NCBI GenBank assembly: GCA_027886925.1
Contig: JAPCJN010000003.1
Location: 14,469-64,314 of the forward strand
From: Nitrososphaerota archaeon
Lineage (GTDB): Archaea > Thermoproteota > Nitrososphaeria > Nitrososphaerales > UBA183
Direction of reading: 5' to 3'
DNA: 49,846 nucleotides
Shown here: positions 14,819 to 23,862 of the stretch, piece after piece
Layout: each line of letters begins with the position of its first letter
How positions within the stretch are numbered: the stretch's first letter is position 1
Notes under the pieces: generated by a model
The model's database searches: none
Told to the model about the DNA's origin: nothing
What the model saw: only the letters and a program-made list of their open reading frames with translations
Translations under genes and position numbers: made by a program

Positions 14819-16901
14819 AGATGTTCACCTTGCGCGGGCATCGCAGATTGATGCAAAGTTTCCAGGGGCGCCTGCCCGCCCTCACATACGCGACGGGCCA
14901 GCCGCAGTAGGCGCAAGGCTTCGAGGTCGGCTTCAGGGATCCCCGCTGGGGAAGCGGGGCGGAGGCCGTGCATCCCTTCGAGTAGTTGGTGCAACCCACG
15001 AACCGCTTTCCTGTCTTGTAAGAGCGGATCACCCTCAGCTTCCCTTCCTTGCACATCGGACATCTTCCCAAAATCGTCTGAGCTATGGCGCTCTCAACGA
15101 TCGAACCTCGCAATTTTCCAGCGATCTCCGGCTCGTTGGACTTCAATTCCTCGACCTGCTCCAGAAGCGTAGACAAGACCTCCTCAAAGAAGTCCGAGCC
15201 GTCGCCGCCCGAACTCTCGATCAGCTCCAGCTGCCTTTCTATCTCGCGGGTCATCCCGGTGGAGATTATCTGAGGGCAATGCCCGCGCATCGTTTCGACG
15301 AGGGAGAACCCCAGCTCCGTCGGAGCCAGGCTCTCTCCGGCCACGTAGCCCCGGTGCAGGAGTGTGGAGATCGTCTCTCCTCGCGTGGCCTTCGTCCCGA
15401 TACCTTCCCTCTCCATCTTCTCTAGGAGGGAGCCCTGATTGAAGCGCGGAGGGCGCAACCTGAACTTCTCCTCGATCCCCACAGCCTCTGTCTTCAGGGA
15501 GTCGCCCTTCTTAATGGGCGGGAACGGCTTCTCTCCGTACTTTGGTTGCCCACCTGCCACTTGGAACTCCAACCAGCCGGGAGACACGACCCTCGTTCCT
15601 GTCACCGTGAATTCCTCCTCCTCTTCCCCCACCAGGATTGTCGCGGAGACCGCTTCGCGGGTCGAATCCTCACCGAAACAAGAGAGGAAGCGTCGAACCA
15701 CCAGGTCGAATACCCGCCTCTCGTCGGCCCCGAGGTGGCGCCTCGCCGATTGCCCCGTCGGATAGATCGCTGGATGGGCGGAGTCCGTCTTGTCTCCTTC
15801 GCTAGGTCGAAGGGCGTCCCCGGAGAGAAGCCGCATGGCCAGGACGCCGTACCCGGGAATCCTGGATATCTTCGACAGGAGCGACCGGTAGTCGACCCTT
15901 GGCAGCTTTTGGCTTCCGGTCCTGGGGTATGAAATCAGGGCGTCGAGGTAAAGCCTCTCTGCCAGCCGAAGGGTCTGGCTTGGCGTGTAGCCAAAACGCC
16001 CATAGGCCTCCTTTTGAAGGTCCGCCAGATTGAAGGGAGGCGGAGGCCGTTGCTTGAAGACGCTCCTCGTGACCTTTGAGACGACACCGTCGCGTCCTTC
16101 GGAGGAGGCCTTTACCTTCTCCGCCGCGCGCTTCGTCGCCACGACGGCGGCGGAAGAGTGATCGGCCTCAAACGTGACGTCTCCTTTTCTGAACGTCCCT
16201 ATCAGGTTCCAATATGGCGTCGGGACAAACGTCCTGATGTCGATCTCCCTCTCGACGACGAAGTTCAGCGTCGGCCCCTGGACACGTCCGATGCTGACTG
16301 TCCTGTAGTAGCTTTGGCTCCTGAGGGATTCAGAGAGCGCTCGGGACACGTTGATGCCCCAGACAAAGTCGATCGCATGTCTCAACCTTCCGGCCATCGC
16401 CAGGTTATTCCCCGAAACCAGGTTGCTCTCGCGAAACGCCTCCAGGATTTCTTCCCGCGTCAACGTGGAAAACTTGGCCCGCAAAGCTGAACCCTGCTTC
16501 CCATCGCACGCGTATCTGAGGATGTTGTAGCCAATCGTCTCTCCCTCTATGTCCAGGTCGCACGCGTTCACAAAGCCTGCCGCATCCTTCGAGAGCCTCT
16601 CGATGGCCCGGATTCGGCTGGCCGCCTGCCTGGGGGCCTTTTCGTCTATGTCCCCGATAGGAAACCACTCCAGGTCGAACACCGGATAGACCTCCCTCTC
16701 CTTGACGGTATCCGACACCCCGTACAGGTGGCCGAGAGCCGCGCAGACGACATACTTTTTCCCGGCGGCGTCCATTAGCCGATACGCAACGACGCCTCCC
16801 ACGCTGAACGACGCAGGGGTGGTGCCCGAAAGGGCATCGGCGACCCTCATCGCGGCGTCAGGCTTCTCGCAGATCACAAGCGTGTAGCCGCTTGACTCCA
16901 T
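14781..16901 (-). CDS. topA: DNA topoisomerase IA
   Basis: Type IA topoisomerase (706 residues), which relaxes or decatenates DNA by single-strand passage. The Toprim domain has CEKPDAAMRVADAL (11-24) and the acidic NACDLDIEGE (112-121). The active-site tyrosine is Y325 in ALISYPRTGSQ. SIGRVQGPTLNFVVERE (203-219) is typical. The C-terminus carries two cysteine pairs of topoisomerase zinc ribbons: CPMCKEGKLRV...CTNYSKGC and CAYCGWPV...CINLRC. It starts at ATG 16901 and leads an operon of three genes. No reverse gyrase helicase domain is present. Confidence 0.94.
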   Translation of the reverse strand: MESSGYTLVICEKPDAAMRVADALSGTTPASFSVGGVVAYRLMDAAGKKYVVCAALGHLYGVSDTVKEREVYPVFDLEWFPIGDIDEKAPRQAASRIRAIERLSKDAAGFVNACDLDIEGETIGYNILRYACDGKQGSALRAKFSTLTREEILEAFRESNLVSGNNLAMAGRLRHAIDFVWGINVSRALSESLRSQSYYRTVSIGRVQGPTLNFVVEREIDIRTFVPTPYWNLIGTFRKGDVTFEADHSSAAVVATKRAAEKVKASSEGRDGVVSKVTRSVFKQRPPPPFNLADLQKEAYGRFGYTPSQTLRLAERLYLDALISYPRTGSQKLPRVDYRSLLSKISRIPGYGVLAMRLLSGDALRPSEGDKTDSAHPAIYPTGQSARRHLGADERRVFDLVVRRFLSCFGEDSTREAVSATILVGEEEEEFTVTGTRVVSPGWLEFQVAGGQPKYGEKPFPPIKKGDSLKTEAVGIEEKFRLRPPRFNQGSLLEKMEREGIGTKATRGETISTLLHRGYVAGESLAPTELGFSLVETMRGHCPQIISTGMTREIERQLELIESSGGDGSDFFEEVLSTLLEQVEELKSNEPEIAGKLRGSIVESAIAQTILGRCPMCKEGKLRVIRSYKTGKRFVGCTNYSKGCTASAPLPQRGSLKPTSKPCAYCGWPVAYVRAGRRPWKLCINLRCPRKVNIYAMQNLQKDSKK

Positions 16902-16944
16902 ACGCTCGACATCCAGCCAGACAAAGCACGAATTTCTTGCAACC

Positions 16945-16953
16945 CTTTTAAGA
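16945..16953 (+). promoter_or_regulatory. TATA-like box for the small zinc-ribbon gene
   Basis: The sequence cttttaaga is centred 27 bases before the TTG at 16976, the exact spacing expected for a leaderless mRNA. Confidence 0.5.
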
Positions 16954-16975
16954 GTAATCTACAAACCTCCCATAG

Positions 16976-17152
16976 TTGACCTATGAACTCGTCTGCTCCA
17001 AATGCGGCTATGCGATTTATTCTGGGTTCGATCTCAGGTCTCCCAATGACATCTTGAAGCCCTCCGGCTACAAGTGCAAAAAATGCGGCGCGAAGCTGAC
17101 CCCCGAAAACTTCAAAGTCGAAGTCTTGAAGCTTGAAGGAAGATTCACCTAG
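16976..17152 (+). CDS. Small zinc-ribbon protein (58 residues)
   Basis: A 58-residue frame starts at TTG 16976 and ends at TAG 17150-17152. It reads LTYELVCSKCGYAIYSGFDL, then a linker, then YKCKKCGAKLTPENF and VEVLKLEGRF. The two C-x2-C knuckles spaced 24 residues apart form a classic rubredoxin-like zinc ribbon. Codon third positions are C/G-rich as in neighbouring genes, and a TATA-like box sits at the leaderless distance. It overlaps the end of cofE by 8 bases in convergent orientation. Function is unknown. Confidence 0.7.
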   Translation: MTYELVCSKCGYAIYSGFDLRSPNDILKPSGYKCKKCGAKLTPENFKVEVLKLEGRFT

Positions 17153-17951
17153 CACGATAACCTAGGCTGCGCATATAGACGCACTGCTCGGGGTCCACAG
17201 CGAAACTGGACATCGCGTAGTTCCTATTCCCGTTGCTGCCCCTCCTCGTCTTCCCTCCCCCTCCCAAACCCCGCACCAAGACTATCGGCGTCGCCTCGTT
17301 GGCCTCGCCCATCACGACCTGGGCGCCCGAGCACAGGTCGTCGGCTATCGCCTGGCTCGTGACCCTCAGGATGTTCCCATACAGGTCAGGCTTCCCCCGC
17401 AGGTCCACTATGGCCTCCATCCCGGCCGCCGCGAGCGCGACTCCGACCGTCCCCTTCCGCGTAGGCATCAACCTGCTGTCTGAAACGACAACCCCGATGC
17501 CGACTCCGCGCCGAAACCTCACCGCGTCGACGAGTCCTATGGCAGACTCCAGGGGGTTTCGGGGGTACAGCACCACCTTCCCATGCTCGATGTTGGACTT
17601 GTCTATCCCTGCGTTCGGAGTCAGGAGCCCCTCTTTGAGCGTTAGCATGAACCCTGCCACCCCGCCGATCACTTCGTCAGATTCCCTGACCGCAAGTTCG
17701 CAAAGCTCAGGCGAGATGTTCAGCCTCTTCGCCATCGAGACGGAACGGGCGCTGGGGACGACCGAAGCCAGGTCCACCACGCGCCCTTCCGACACGGCGA
17801 TGAACTTGCTTGAGACGACGAGGACGTCTCCGTCTTGAAGCTCGGAGCCGACCGCCCTGTCGACCAGCTCGCCAAGATTGAAGGCGGTTTTCTTCCTCGC
17901 CGTCCTGACCGGCGAGAACGTGACCGCTGACCTTGTCAAATTATTAAGCAA
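17145..17951 (-). CDS. cofE: Coenzyme F420-0:L-glutamate ligase
   Basis: 268-residue CofE homologue, adding gamma-linked glutamates to F420-0. Family blocks are GDVLVVSSKFIAVSEGRVVDL (41-61), CELAVRESDEVIGG, LLTPNAGIDKSNIEHGKVVLYP, GVGIGVVVSDSRLMPTRKGTVGVALAAAG and DDLCSGAQVVMGEANEATPIVLVRGL. The C-terminal 45 residues (glycine/arginine-rich GGGGKTRRGSNGNRN) extend past the core. It starts at TTG 17951 and diverges from gcvT with a 33-base gap. It implies F420-dependent metabolism in the organism. Confidence 0.93.
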   Translation of the reverse strand: MLNNLTRSAVTFSPVRTARKKTAFNLGELVDRAVGSELQDGDVLVVSSKFIAVSEGRVVDLASVVPSARSVSMAKRLNISPELCELAVRESDEVIGGVAGFMLTLKEGLLTPNAGIDKSNIEHGKVVLYPRNPLESAIGLVDAVRFRRGVGIGVVVSDSRLMPTRKGTVGVALAAAGMEAIVDLRGKPDLYGNILRVTSQAIADDLCSGAQVVMGEANEATPIVLVRGLGGGGKTRRGSNGNRNYAMSSFAVDPEQCVYMRSLGYRAR

Positions 17952-17984
17952 GCACGAAGGGGCCTCCTATTATACGAATCCCGC

Positions 17985-19154
17985 ATGACGACAATGAAAG
18001 CTAGGAAACAGACCTCGCTCTACGAGTTCCATCGGACTCACGGCAAGATGGTGGAGTTCGCGGGCTACGACATGCCCATCTGGTACACCAGCACGCTCGA
18101 GGAGCACATGGCGGTGAGGGACCAGGCGGGAATATTCGACGTCTCTCACATGGCCAGGGTGAACGCGACCGGGCCAGGCGCCGGACGTTACATAGAGCGT
18201 CTCTTCCCGACCAACATCGCAAAGCAACCCAACGGGAAATCCGTCTACACGTTGATGCTGAACCAGGACGCGGGAATCATCGACGACCTGATTGTGCTGA
18301 AAATGAGCGAGGACCGATACCTCCTGGTCGTGAACGCGGCGAGCAAGGCGAAAGACCTGAAGCACATGGAGGAGAACCGGGCCGGCTTCGACGTCGAGCT
18401 AGAAGACATCACAGATGCGACCACGATGATCGCCGTCCAGGGGCCGTCTGCCATCCAAGCGCTCCAGCCGCTCACTCCGCTCCCGCTCGCCGTTATGAAG
18501 AGGTTCAACCACACCCTCTCGACGGTAAAAGGGATCCAAACGGTGATAACGCGGACGGGGTACACCGGCGAAGACGGGTTCGAGATAATACTCTATGACG
18601 CCGGGCCAGAAAACCAAGGCCTGAGGTCGATGCCCGTGTGGGAGGCCCTGATGAAGAACGCGACGCCGTGCGCCCTCGGCGCCAGAGACTCGCTGAGGCT
18701 CGAAGCAGGCCTACCCTTGTACGGCTCCGACATGGACGAGGACACAAACCCCCTCGAGGCAGACCTGGGCTGGGTGATCTCGAAAGACAAGCAATCCTAC
18801 GTCGGGTGGCCTAAGCTAGCCTCCCTCATGAAGGAGGCCCCGGCGAGGGTAAGGCGAGGGATCCTCCTGGACGACAAGATCCCGCGCCACGGGTTCAAGA
18901 TCACAGACGACGCGGGGGCAGAAATCGGAAGCGTGACCAGCGGGACATTCTCCCCGCTGCTGAAGAAAGGAATCGCCATGGGCTACGTCAAGACGCCCTC
19001 GCCCCAGCTAGGCGAGAAGGTCAACATCGTCGTAAGGGAAGCGCCCGGCAGCGGGAGGGTCGTCAAGTTCCCCTTCTACGACGACTCGAAATACGGATGG
19101 AAGAGGGGCAAGCAGCAACAAGCAAGCCCCACCAATAATGGTATCTCCGTCTGA
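17985..19154 (+). CDS. gcvT: Glycine cleavage system T protein (aminomethyltransferase)
   Basis: 389-residue aminomethyltransferase that moves the methylene group from the H protein to tetrahydrofolate, releasing ammonia. Family features: LYEFHRTHGKMVEFAGYDMPIWY (11-33), GIFDVSHMARV, the folate-binding GYTGEDGFEI near 191-200, and ARDSLRLEAGLPLYGSDMDE with LEADLGWVISKDK near 235-268. The C-terminal beta-barrel GSVTSGTFSPLLKKGIAMGYV is complete. ATG 17985 is chosen because it gives the family N-terminus. The H protein is encoded 0.7 kb downstream, separated by a broken gene. GcvPA/PB are not in the window. Confidence 0.95.
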   Translation: MTTMKARKQTSLYEFHRTHGKMVEFAGYDMPIWYTSTLEEHMAVRDQAGIFDVSHMARVNATGPGAGRYIERLFPTNIAKQPNGKSVYTLMLNQDAGIIDDLIVLKMSEDRYLLVVNAASKAKDLKHMEENRAGFDVELEDITDATTMIAVQGPSAIQALQPLTPLPLAVMKRFNHTLSTVKGIQTVITRTGYTGEDGFEIILYDAGPENQGLRSMPVWEALMKNATPCALGARDSLRLEAGLPLYGSDMDEDTNPLEADLGWVISKDKQSYVGWPKLASLMKEAPARVRRGILLDDKIPRHGFKITDDAGAEIGSVTSGTFSPLLKKGIAMGYVKTPSPQLGEKVNIVVREAPGSGRVVKFPFYDDSKYGWKRGKQQQASPTNNGISV

Positions 19155-19287
19155 ATGAAGTCCAGAAGGAGCATCCAGGTCTGCATCAAGCACCACGCCA
19201 AAGTGCTGGAATGCGAAAGCAAGTCCTTTGGCCAATTGCGAAAGAGATATCTCGACCATATCCCGATCAAGAACTCGTTCAAGCAGG

Positions 19288-19767
19288 TTGGTCGACGCTA
19301 CCGAACTCTCCTTGGCAGCTACTCTGGCCCAAACGATCGTGATTACCATCACTCTGCTAGTCTTCATATTTCAGTTCCGGAGCCAAGAAAAAGCAATCAA
19401 GGAATCCTCGTACCAGAATCTGATGGGTCGCTATAATGACCTCGTCATGATGCAAGCGACCAAGGACAAACCTTCGAGGCTCTTGATGAATCGCATGTCC
19501 AGACTTAGCGGGAGTGCAGATGTCTCACCCGAGGAGACAGAGATCTACGCTCACCTGCTGGTCGTGTATGGGATACTTGAGGAAGCCTACATACTTTACT
19601 AGAAGAAATGGATCGACGAGGAGACTTGGGGGCAGTGGGCTGAATGGCTCAGGGTCATGTCGGAAGATCCCCAGTTCATGATGATCCACAAATCATCCCA
19701 AGGGATGTTCGACAAAGGCTTTGAAGATCTTGTCGCGAAACTGGCGAAGGAACGGACATGGACGTAG
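19288..19767 (+). pseudogene. Membrane-anchored protein gene interrupted by an in-frame TAG
   Basis: One frame runs from TTG 19288 (an earlier TTG is at 19228) to TAG 19765 and is broken once by a TAG at 19600-19602. The first part has a membrane helix (LAQTIVITITLLVFIFQF) and a charged helical region ending YGILEEAYILY. The part after the TAG continues without a frame change: KKWIDEETWGQWAEWLRV, then a final helix FEDLVAKLAKERTW. Composition and codon use match on both sides, so it is one former or recoded gene of about 159 codons. The layout (one N-terminal helix plus a cytoplasmic helical domain) resembles DUF4760-like proteins, but the family is not certain. Confidence 0.65.
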
Positions 19768-19856
19768 AGGAATGCGATTGGGATGCTCACGACCAACTTG
19801 GACAGGAAGTGTAGGCTTGGCGAGCACGCATGAGTTTCAACGTCGTAAGGGATAAT

Positions 19857-19865
19857 AGTAAATAG
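19857..19865 (+). promoter_or_regulatory. TATA-like box for gcvH
   Basis: The sequence agtaaatag is centred 29 bases before the TTG at 19890. The gap 19768-19889 shows no other gene. Confidence 0.45.
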
Positions 19866-19889
19866 ATTGTCTCCGAGGCCTTTGAGTGC

Positions 19890-20312
19890 TTGAGCAATAC
19901 TTCGTCATACAAGGTCCCAGACGGCCTCTTCTACACCAAAGAGCACGAATGGACCAACGTGACAGGCGGCACCGCGAGGGTCGGCATTACCGACTACGCC
20001 GCGAAGACGTTGAACGACGTGGTGTATCTGACGCTGCCATCGGCAGGCCAGCAGATCAAGCAGCTCGGCTCGTTCGGGACCGTCGAGTCTATCAAGGCCG
20101 TCTCTGAGCTCTACTCGCCTCTATCAGGCACGGTGATAGCCACGAACCCTGAACTCGCGAACCATCCCGAGCTGGTGAACCAGTCGCCATATGAGTCGGG
20201 GTGGATCATCGAGGTGAAGCACACCAACTTCGAAGAAGAGAAAAAGACGCTCCTATCGCCGAAGCAATACGAGGAACTCCTAAGTTCCATCGCCGCGGAA
20301 CACCAAGACTAA
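19890..20312 (+). CDS. gcvH: Glycine cleavage system H protein
   Basis: 140-residue lipoyl carrier of the glycine cleavage system. The lipoylated lysine is K69 in VESIKAVSELYSPLSG. The N-terminal VPDGLFYTKEHEWTNV and the beta-sandwich GITDYAAKTLNDVVYLTLP are typical, as is the C-terminal YESGWIIEVKHTN. It starts at TTG 19890, about 29 bases after its TATA-like box, so it is probably transcribed separately from gcvT. It works with GcvT and, for glycine/serine balance, with GlyA. Confidence 0.95.
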   Translation: MSNTSSYKVPDGLFYTKEHEWTNVTGGTARVGITDYAAKTLNDVVYLTLPSAGQQIKQLGSFGTVESIKAVSELYSPLSGTVIATNPELANHPELVNQSPYESGWIIEVKHTNFEEEKKTLLSPKQYEELLSSIAAEHQD

Positions 20313-20407
20313 CTAACTAACCGACCGAATATCCAACTAGGGACCCACTCGCATTGCGCCCATTCCGAGTGCTACCCGCCTGACTTTCCAGAAACGGATT
20401 CGAAAGA

Positions 20408-20417
20408 CTCTTAAATC
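20408..20417 (+). promoter_or_regulatory. TATA-like box for aglB
   Basis: The sequence ctcttaaatc is centred 30 bases before the TTG at 20442. Confidence 0.5.
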
Positions 20418-20441
20418 CATCGGGGAGGCTACCTCGAATAC

Positions 20442-22721
20442 TTGAGCGGCATTTTCAGTAATCTGCTACGGAGCGTCGCGCACAGGCCGACCGTGACCCG
20501 CCGGAGCATGATTACCGCGCTTGTCCTGATCAGCGTCTTCGTGATCGCCATCCTGATCAGGATCTTCCCCGCAAAGTACGGGTTCTACTTGAACGAGTTC
20601 GACCCCTATTACGACTACAAAGCAGCGAACTTCATAGTTACCTCCTTCGACCACAGCTGGAACGCAGGTCACGGCGGCTTCCCAGGACTGCTACAGTACT
20701 TCCATTGGACCGACTACACCACCTGGTTCCCAGAGGGCAGGTCGGTCGCCGCCACATCGCAGGACGGCCTTCAGTTCGCCGGCGCCCTCTCCTACATCTT
20801 CCTAAGAAACGTGTTCGGGATGCAGCTGAGCCTCTACAATTATCTGGTGCTCTTCCCGGTCTTCGTCGGCGCGCTCACGGCCCTCGTGTTTTACCTCCTC
20901 GTGAAGCGGATAGCAGGAGAGGCAGGAGGCCTTTTCGCAGCCCTAATGATCGCTGTCTCTCCTCCTCTTATCGAGAGGGGTAACCTCGGCTGGTTCAAGT
21001 CCGAGCCTCTGGCGATATTCCTCTTCGCCGTCGCCGGTTACATCTTCCTGACCCTCTTGGACAGCCAGATGAGCACGAGACAGAGGGTCTTCCGCGCCGT
21101 CTTCGCAGGGCTGCTGGCCGGCTACGCGAACACCGCCTGGGGAGGCGGACTTTACTTCAGCGTCGCGTTCGGCTTCTTCTTCGTAATAATACCGTTCCTC
21201 AACTACGAGGTCACGAGCGTGAGCATCGTTGCCCTGCTCTTCACCGCCGGTGACATCTTCGCCAGCGCGATATTCCCGAGGCCCGGGACTGGAATCGTGA
21301 CCAACCCGGCTGGTTTCGCTTTGATCGGCGGGACACTGTTCCTTGTGGTAGGCCAGTGGATGCGCACTTGGGTGAGGCCCGCCGAATACAGGTGGACGAT
21401 GGTGAAGGTTATGCTGGGCTTCGGACTCGTCGGGCTGGCGGTGCTGAGCTTCGGCCTGCTCTCCCCCGTGAGCCGCCGATACCTCTCCGCTATCCTGCCG
21501 TGGACGAGGAGCGGCGACCCGTTGGTCCAGTCCGTCGCAGAGCATTTCATCCCCACGGGCGGAGACTACTTCTCCTCCTACCTGGTCCTCCTCTTCCTAG
21601 GAATCTTTGGAGCCTACATCGCCTTCAAGCGCAAGAGCCCTGCGATAGGGTTCGCTTTGGTGATAGGCCTCTCCAGCCTTTACATCTCGGCCGCCTTCTC
21701 CCGTCTCTTGGTCTACTCGTCCATCGCCCTCGCGATCCTCGGGGGGATTGGTTTCGCCGAGCTTGTGTTCGCGCTCCTGAAACCGAGCTCGCCGACCCTT
21801 GTCAAGAGAAAGCCGACCTACTCGACGCAAAGCGAAATGCGTGCCGTCTACTCGATCACGCTCATCGCCCTGCTCGCCTTCCCAGCGGCCATCTTCTGGA
21901 TACCGAACCCGGTCCCCTGCACCGGAGCGAGCATTCTGTGCGACCAGAGCCCTGCAGACTATGGAGTCACCATCGCCAACGGTGGGACGGTGTTCTCGCA
22001 CTCCCAGATCACCGACTGGTTCCAAGCGCTCAACTGGATACACGATAACACGCCGACCAACGCGGTCGTCATAGCCTGGTGGGACTATGGATACTGGCTG
22101 AACGTCATGGGGAACAGGACCACCGTCGCCGACAACGCCACCCTCAACGAGACCCGGATAGCCGAAATCGGGCAGATGTTCATGTCAAACGTGACGGCCG
22201 GAGCCGCGGCCGCCAGGAGCATGGCCCACGGGCGTCCCGCATACGTCTTGCTCTTCCTGACTGGAAGCGAAATAAGCATCGGCGGCACCAGCTACTACCT
22301 GCTACAGCTGCCCGCGGGAGGGTCAGGCTTCACTCCGGGAGGAGGAGACGAGAGCAAGAAGCAATGGTTCATACGGATAGCGGGACTGAACGAGAGCCAG
22401 TACCTCTGGCCTAGCCCAGACGACTTCAACCTCACCCCGAACGGTCTTAACACTGTCTTCGGGCAGATGCTGCCCTTCAATTTCGCAGGTTACCTGGACC
22501 TTGGTAACTCGACTTCCGGCGTCAATCCGAACTGGTCGCTAGACCCGAACACGGGCGCCCCTCCAGTCCAACTATTCGCTTCGCCCTACTCGTTCCAATT
22601 GACCGGCGGGACCAGTCCGTTCCAGATAGTGTTCCATTCTTCCAGTCTTGACAGCCCGATAGGCTGCGCTTCGGGCATAAGTTGTTTCTCCACAGTGCTA
22701 ATCTACAAGGTCCATCCATAG
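20442..22721 (+). CDS. aglB: Oligosaccharyltransferase STT3/AglB
   Basis: Membrane enzyme (759 residues) that transfers lipid-linked glycans to Asn in N-X-S/T sequons on the outer side of the membrane. The first membrane helix is residues 22-40, followed by the catalytic NEFDPYYDYK (51-60, with D54 and D58 in the first external loop). About a dozen further helices reach residue 480. The C-terminal periplasmic domain has the sequon-binding WWDYGYW at 546-552. It starts at TTG 20442. The two quinoproteins downstream contain many N-X-S/T sites and are plausible substrates. Confidence 0.94.
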   Translation: MSGIFSNLLRSVAHRPTVTRRSMITALVLISVFVIAILIRIFPAKYGFYLNEFDPYYDYKAANFIVTSFDHSWNAGHGGFPGLLQYFHWTDYTTWFPEGRSVAATSQDGLQFAGALSYIFLRNVFGMQLSLYNYLVLFPVFVGALTALVFYLLVKRIAGEAGGLFAALMIAVSPPLIERGNLGWFKSEPLAIFLFAVAGYIFLTLLDSQMSTRQRVFRAVFAGLLAGYANTAWGGGLYFSVAFGFFFVIIPFLNYEVTSVSIVALLFTAGDIFASAIFPRPGTGIVTNPAGFALIGGTLFLVVGQWMRTWVRPAEYRWTMVKVMLGFGLVGLAVLSFGLLSPVSRRYLSAILPWTRSGDPLVQSVAEHFIPTGGDYFSSYLVLLFLGIFGAYIAFKRKSPAIGFALVIGLSSLYISAAFSRLLVYSSIALAILGGIGFAELVFALLKPSSPTLVKRKPTYSTQSEMRAVYSITLIALLAFPAAIFWIPNPVPCTGASILCDQSPADYGVTIANGGTVFSHSQITDWFQALNWIHDNTPTNAVVIAWWDYGYWLNVMGNRTTVADNATLNETRIAEIGQMFMSNVTAGAAAARSMAHGRPAYVLLFLTGSEISIGGTSYYLLQLPAGGSGFTPGGGDESKKQWFIRIAGLNESQYLWPSPDDFNLTPNGLNTVFGQMLPFNFAGYLDLGNSTSGVNPNWSLDPNTGAPPVQLFASPYSFQLTGGTSPFQIVFHSSSLDSPIGCASGISCFSTVLIYKVHP

Positions 22722-22740
22722 CGCCGCCCGCCTGTCACCG

Positions 22741-22806
22741 CCACGATTTCGTGGAAACGCTGACGGGGGATTGCAATTGTTTCCTTCTTTTCTCTTCTAC
22801 TTTCTA
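22741..22806 (+). terminator. Hairpin plus pyrimidine-rich tract after aglB
   Basis: A perfect short hairpin ccacga-tt-tcgtgg (22741-22754) follows the aglB stop. From 22777 to 22806 the plus strand is T/C-rich (ttgtttccttcttttctctt and onward), the kind of tract at which archaeal RNA polymerase stops. It partly overlaps the 3' end of the convergent nop10. Confidence 0.4.
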
Positions 22807-23007
22807 CTGCTTCTGCTCGGTAACAGCAGCAGCAGCAACAACAACAGTCTGCGTCTGATACGCCAGAGGGCTCCTGTACCTGGCATACTTGTCGTCCGGA
22901 GAATATCTCGCGGGCGCGGCCATGACCGTCGTCCCTCCGCACTTCGGGCATTTCTCCTCCATCGTGTACTTGGAGCAGTCGCGGCACTTGAAGAGCAGGT
23001 TCCTCAT
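22804..23007 (-). CDS. nop10: H/ACA RNA-protein complex protein Nop10
   Basis: 67 residues. MRNLLFKCRDCSKYTMEEKCPKCG contains the two zinc-binding C-x2-C pairs, and the following PARYSPDDKYARYR is the conserved helix that contacts the pseudouridine synthase Cbf5. After residue 48 there is an unusual tail rich in Q, V and A (QTQTVVVAAAAVTEQKQ), encoded partly by short CAG/CAA-type trinucleotide runs. The ATG is 2 bases downstream of the aIF2-alpha stop, the usual archaeal pairing. Confidence 0.9.
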   Translation of the reverse strand: MRNLLFKCRDCSKYTMEEKCPKCGGTTVMAAPARYSPDDKYARYRSPLAYQTQTVVVAAAAVTEQKQ

Positions 23008-23009
23008 CC

Positions 23010-23810
23010 TTAGGTGGCCCCGCCATACTTGCGTGACATCTCCTTCTTGCTCGTGAAGCTTCCGTGTTTCCCTATGACCTCTTCCATCTTGAGAAGGACG
23101 GCGCCCATCACCTTGTCAGCCTGCTTGTAGTCGTCGGCCGTCACGCGGACACGATACCTCGGCGCCCCGACGTAGGTCATCTCTATCTCCGCCACCGAAG
23201 ACGCGTTCAACCCGGCAGCCAACGCCTTCTTAATCTGGAGGATGCCGTCGGCGGCGTTCGAACTCATCTCCACTATGCTGCCCACCTCGTACTTTGGAGG
23301 GGCGATCTTCTCTCTGGCCGCCATGACCATCTCGTTGACGATGTCCGTGGGAAGGCTCATCGCGGCGAACGTCTTCTCGCCCTTCTTCACGGCATCCGCG
23401 AGCGCCTCGTAGAGCGTCCCGTACGCATCCTGCATCTTAGTAACTATCTCTGAGAACTGCCTGTCGTCCATGTTGAACTTCTTCTTGACCATGGCCATTA
23501 TGGTCATCGCCTTTTCCTTCTGCTTCCACTCGATTAGCTTGTTGCGCCTCTCCTCGTTCGTGACCTGCCTGAGCGAAAGGTCGACCTCTCTCCTCGACTT
23601 CTCCGCCCTCACCACCTTGAGGACGAGCTTCTGTGCCACCTTCGCGACCTTGTCTATGTTCCTGACCCAGCCCGTGGATATCTCCGAGATGTGGAGGAAC
23701 CCGTTCATCCCGTTATACTCGTCGAGGTCGACGTAGATCCCATGGGGGGTAATCTCCCTGACCGTGCAAAGCACGATGTCTCCGCGTTCGGGCAGCTCGT
23801 TGTTTTCCAA
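23010..23810 (-). CDS. Translation initiation factor aIF2 alpha subunit
   Basis: Alpha subunit of the initiator-tRNA carrier aIF2 (266 residues). Residues 1-85 form the S1 domain (GDIVLCTVREITPHGIYVDLDEYNGMNGFLHISEIS, then RNIDKVAKVAQKLVLKVVR and REVDLSLRQV). A helical domain and the C-terminal alpha/beta domain (EIEMTYVGAPRYRVRVTADDYKQADK) follow. It starts at TTG 23810. Gene order L44e-S27e-aIF2alpha-Nop10 is the classic archaeal translation operon. Confidence 0.95.
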   Translation of the reverse strand: MENNELPERGDIVLCTVREITPHGIYVDLDEYNGMNGFLHISEISTGWVRNIDKVAKVAQKLVLKVVRAEKSRREVDLSLRQVTNEERRNKLIEWKQKEKAMTIMAMVKKKFNMDDRQFSEIVTKMQDAYGTLYEALADAVKKGEKTFAAMSLPTDIVNEMVMAAREKIAPPKYEVGSIVEMSSNAADGILQIKKALAAGLNASSVAEIEMTYVGAPRYRVRVTADDYKQADKVMGAVLLKMEEVIGKHGSFTSKKEMSRKYGGAT

Positions 23811-23862
23811 CTAATATGGCCTCTGAGAACCTTCCTATGGATTCGGTCGGCTATTAATTAAC

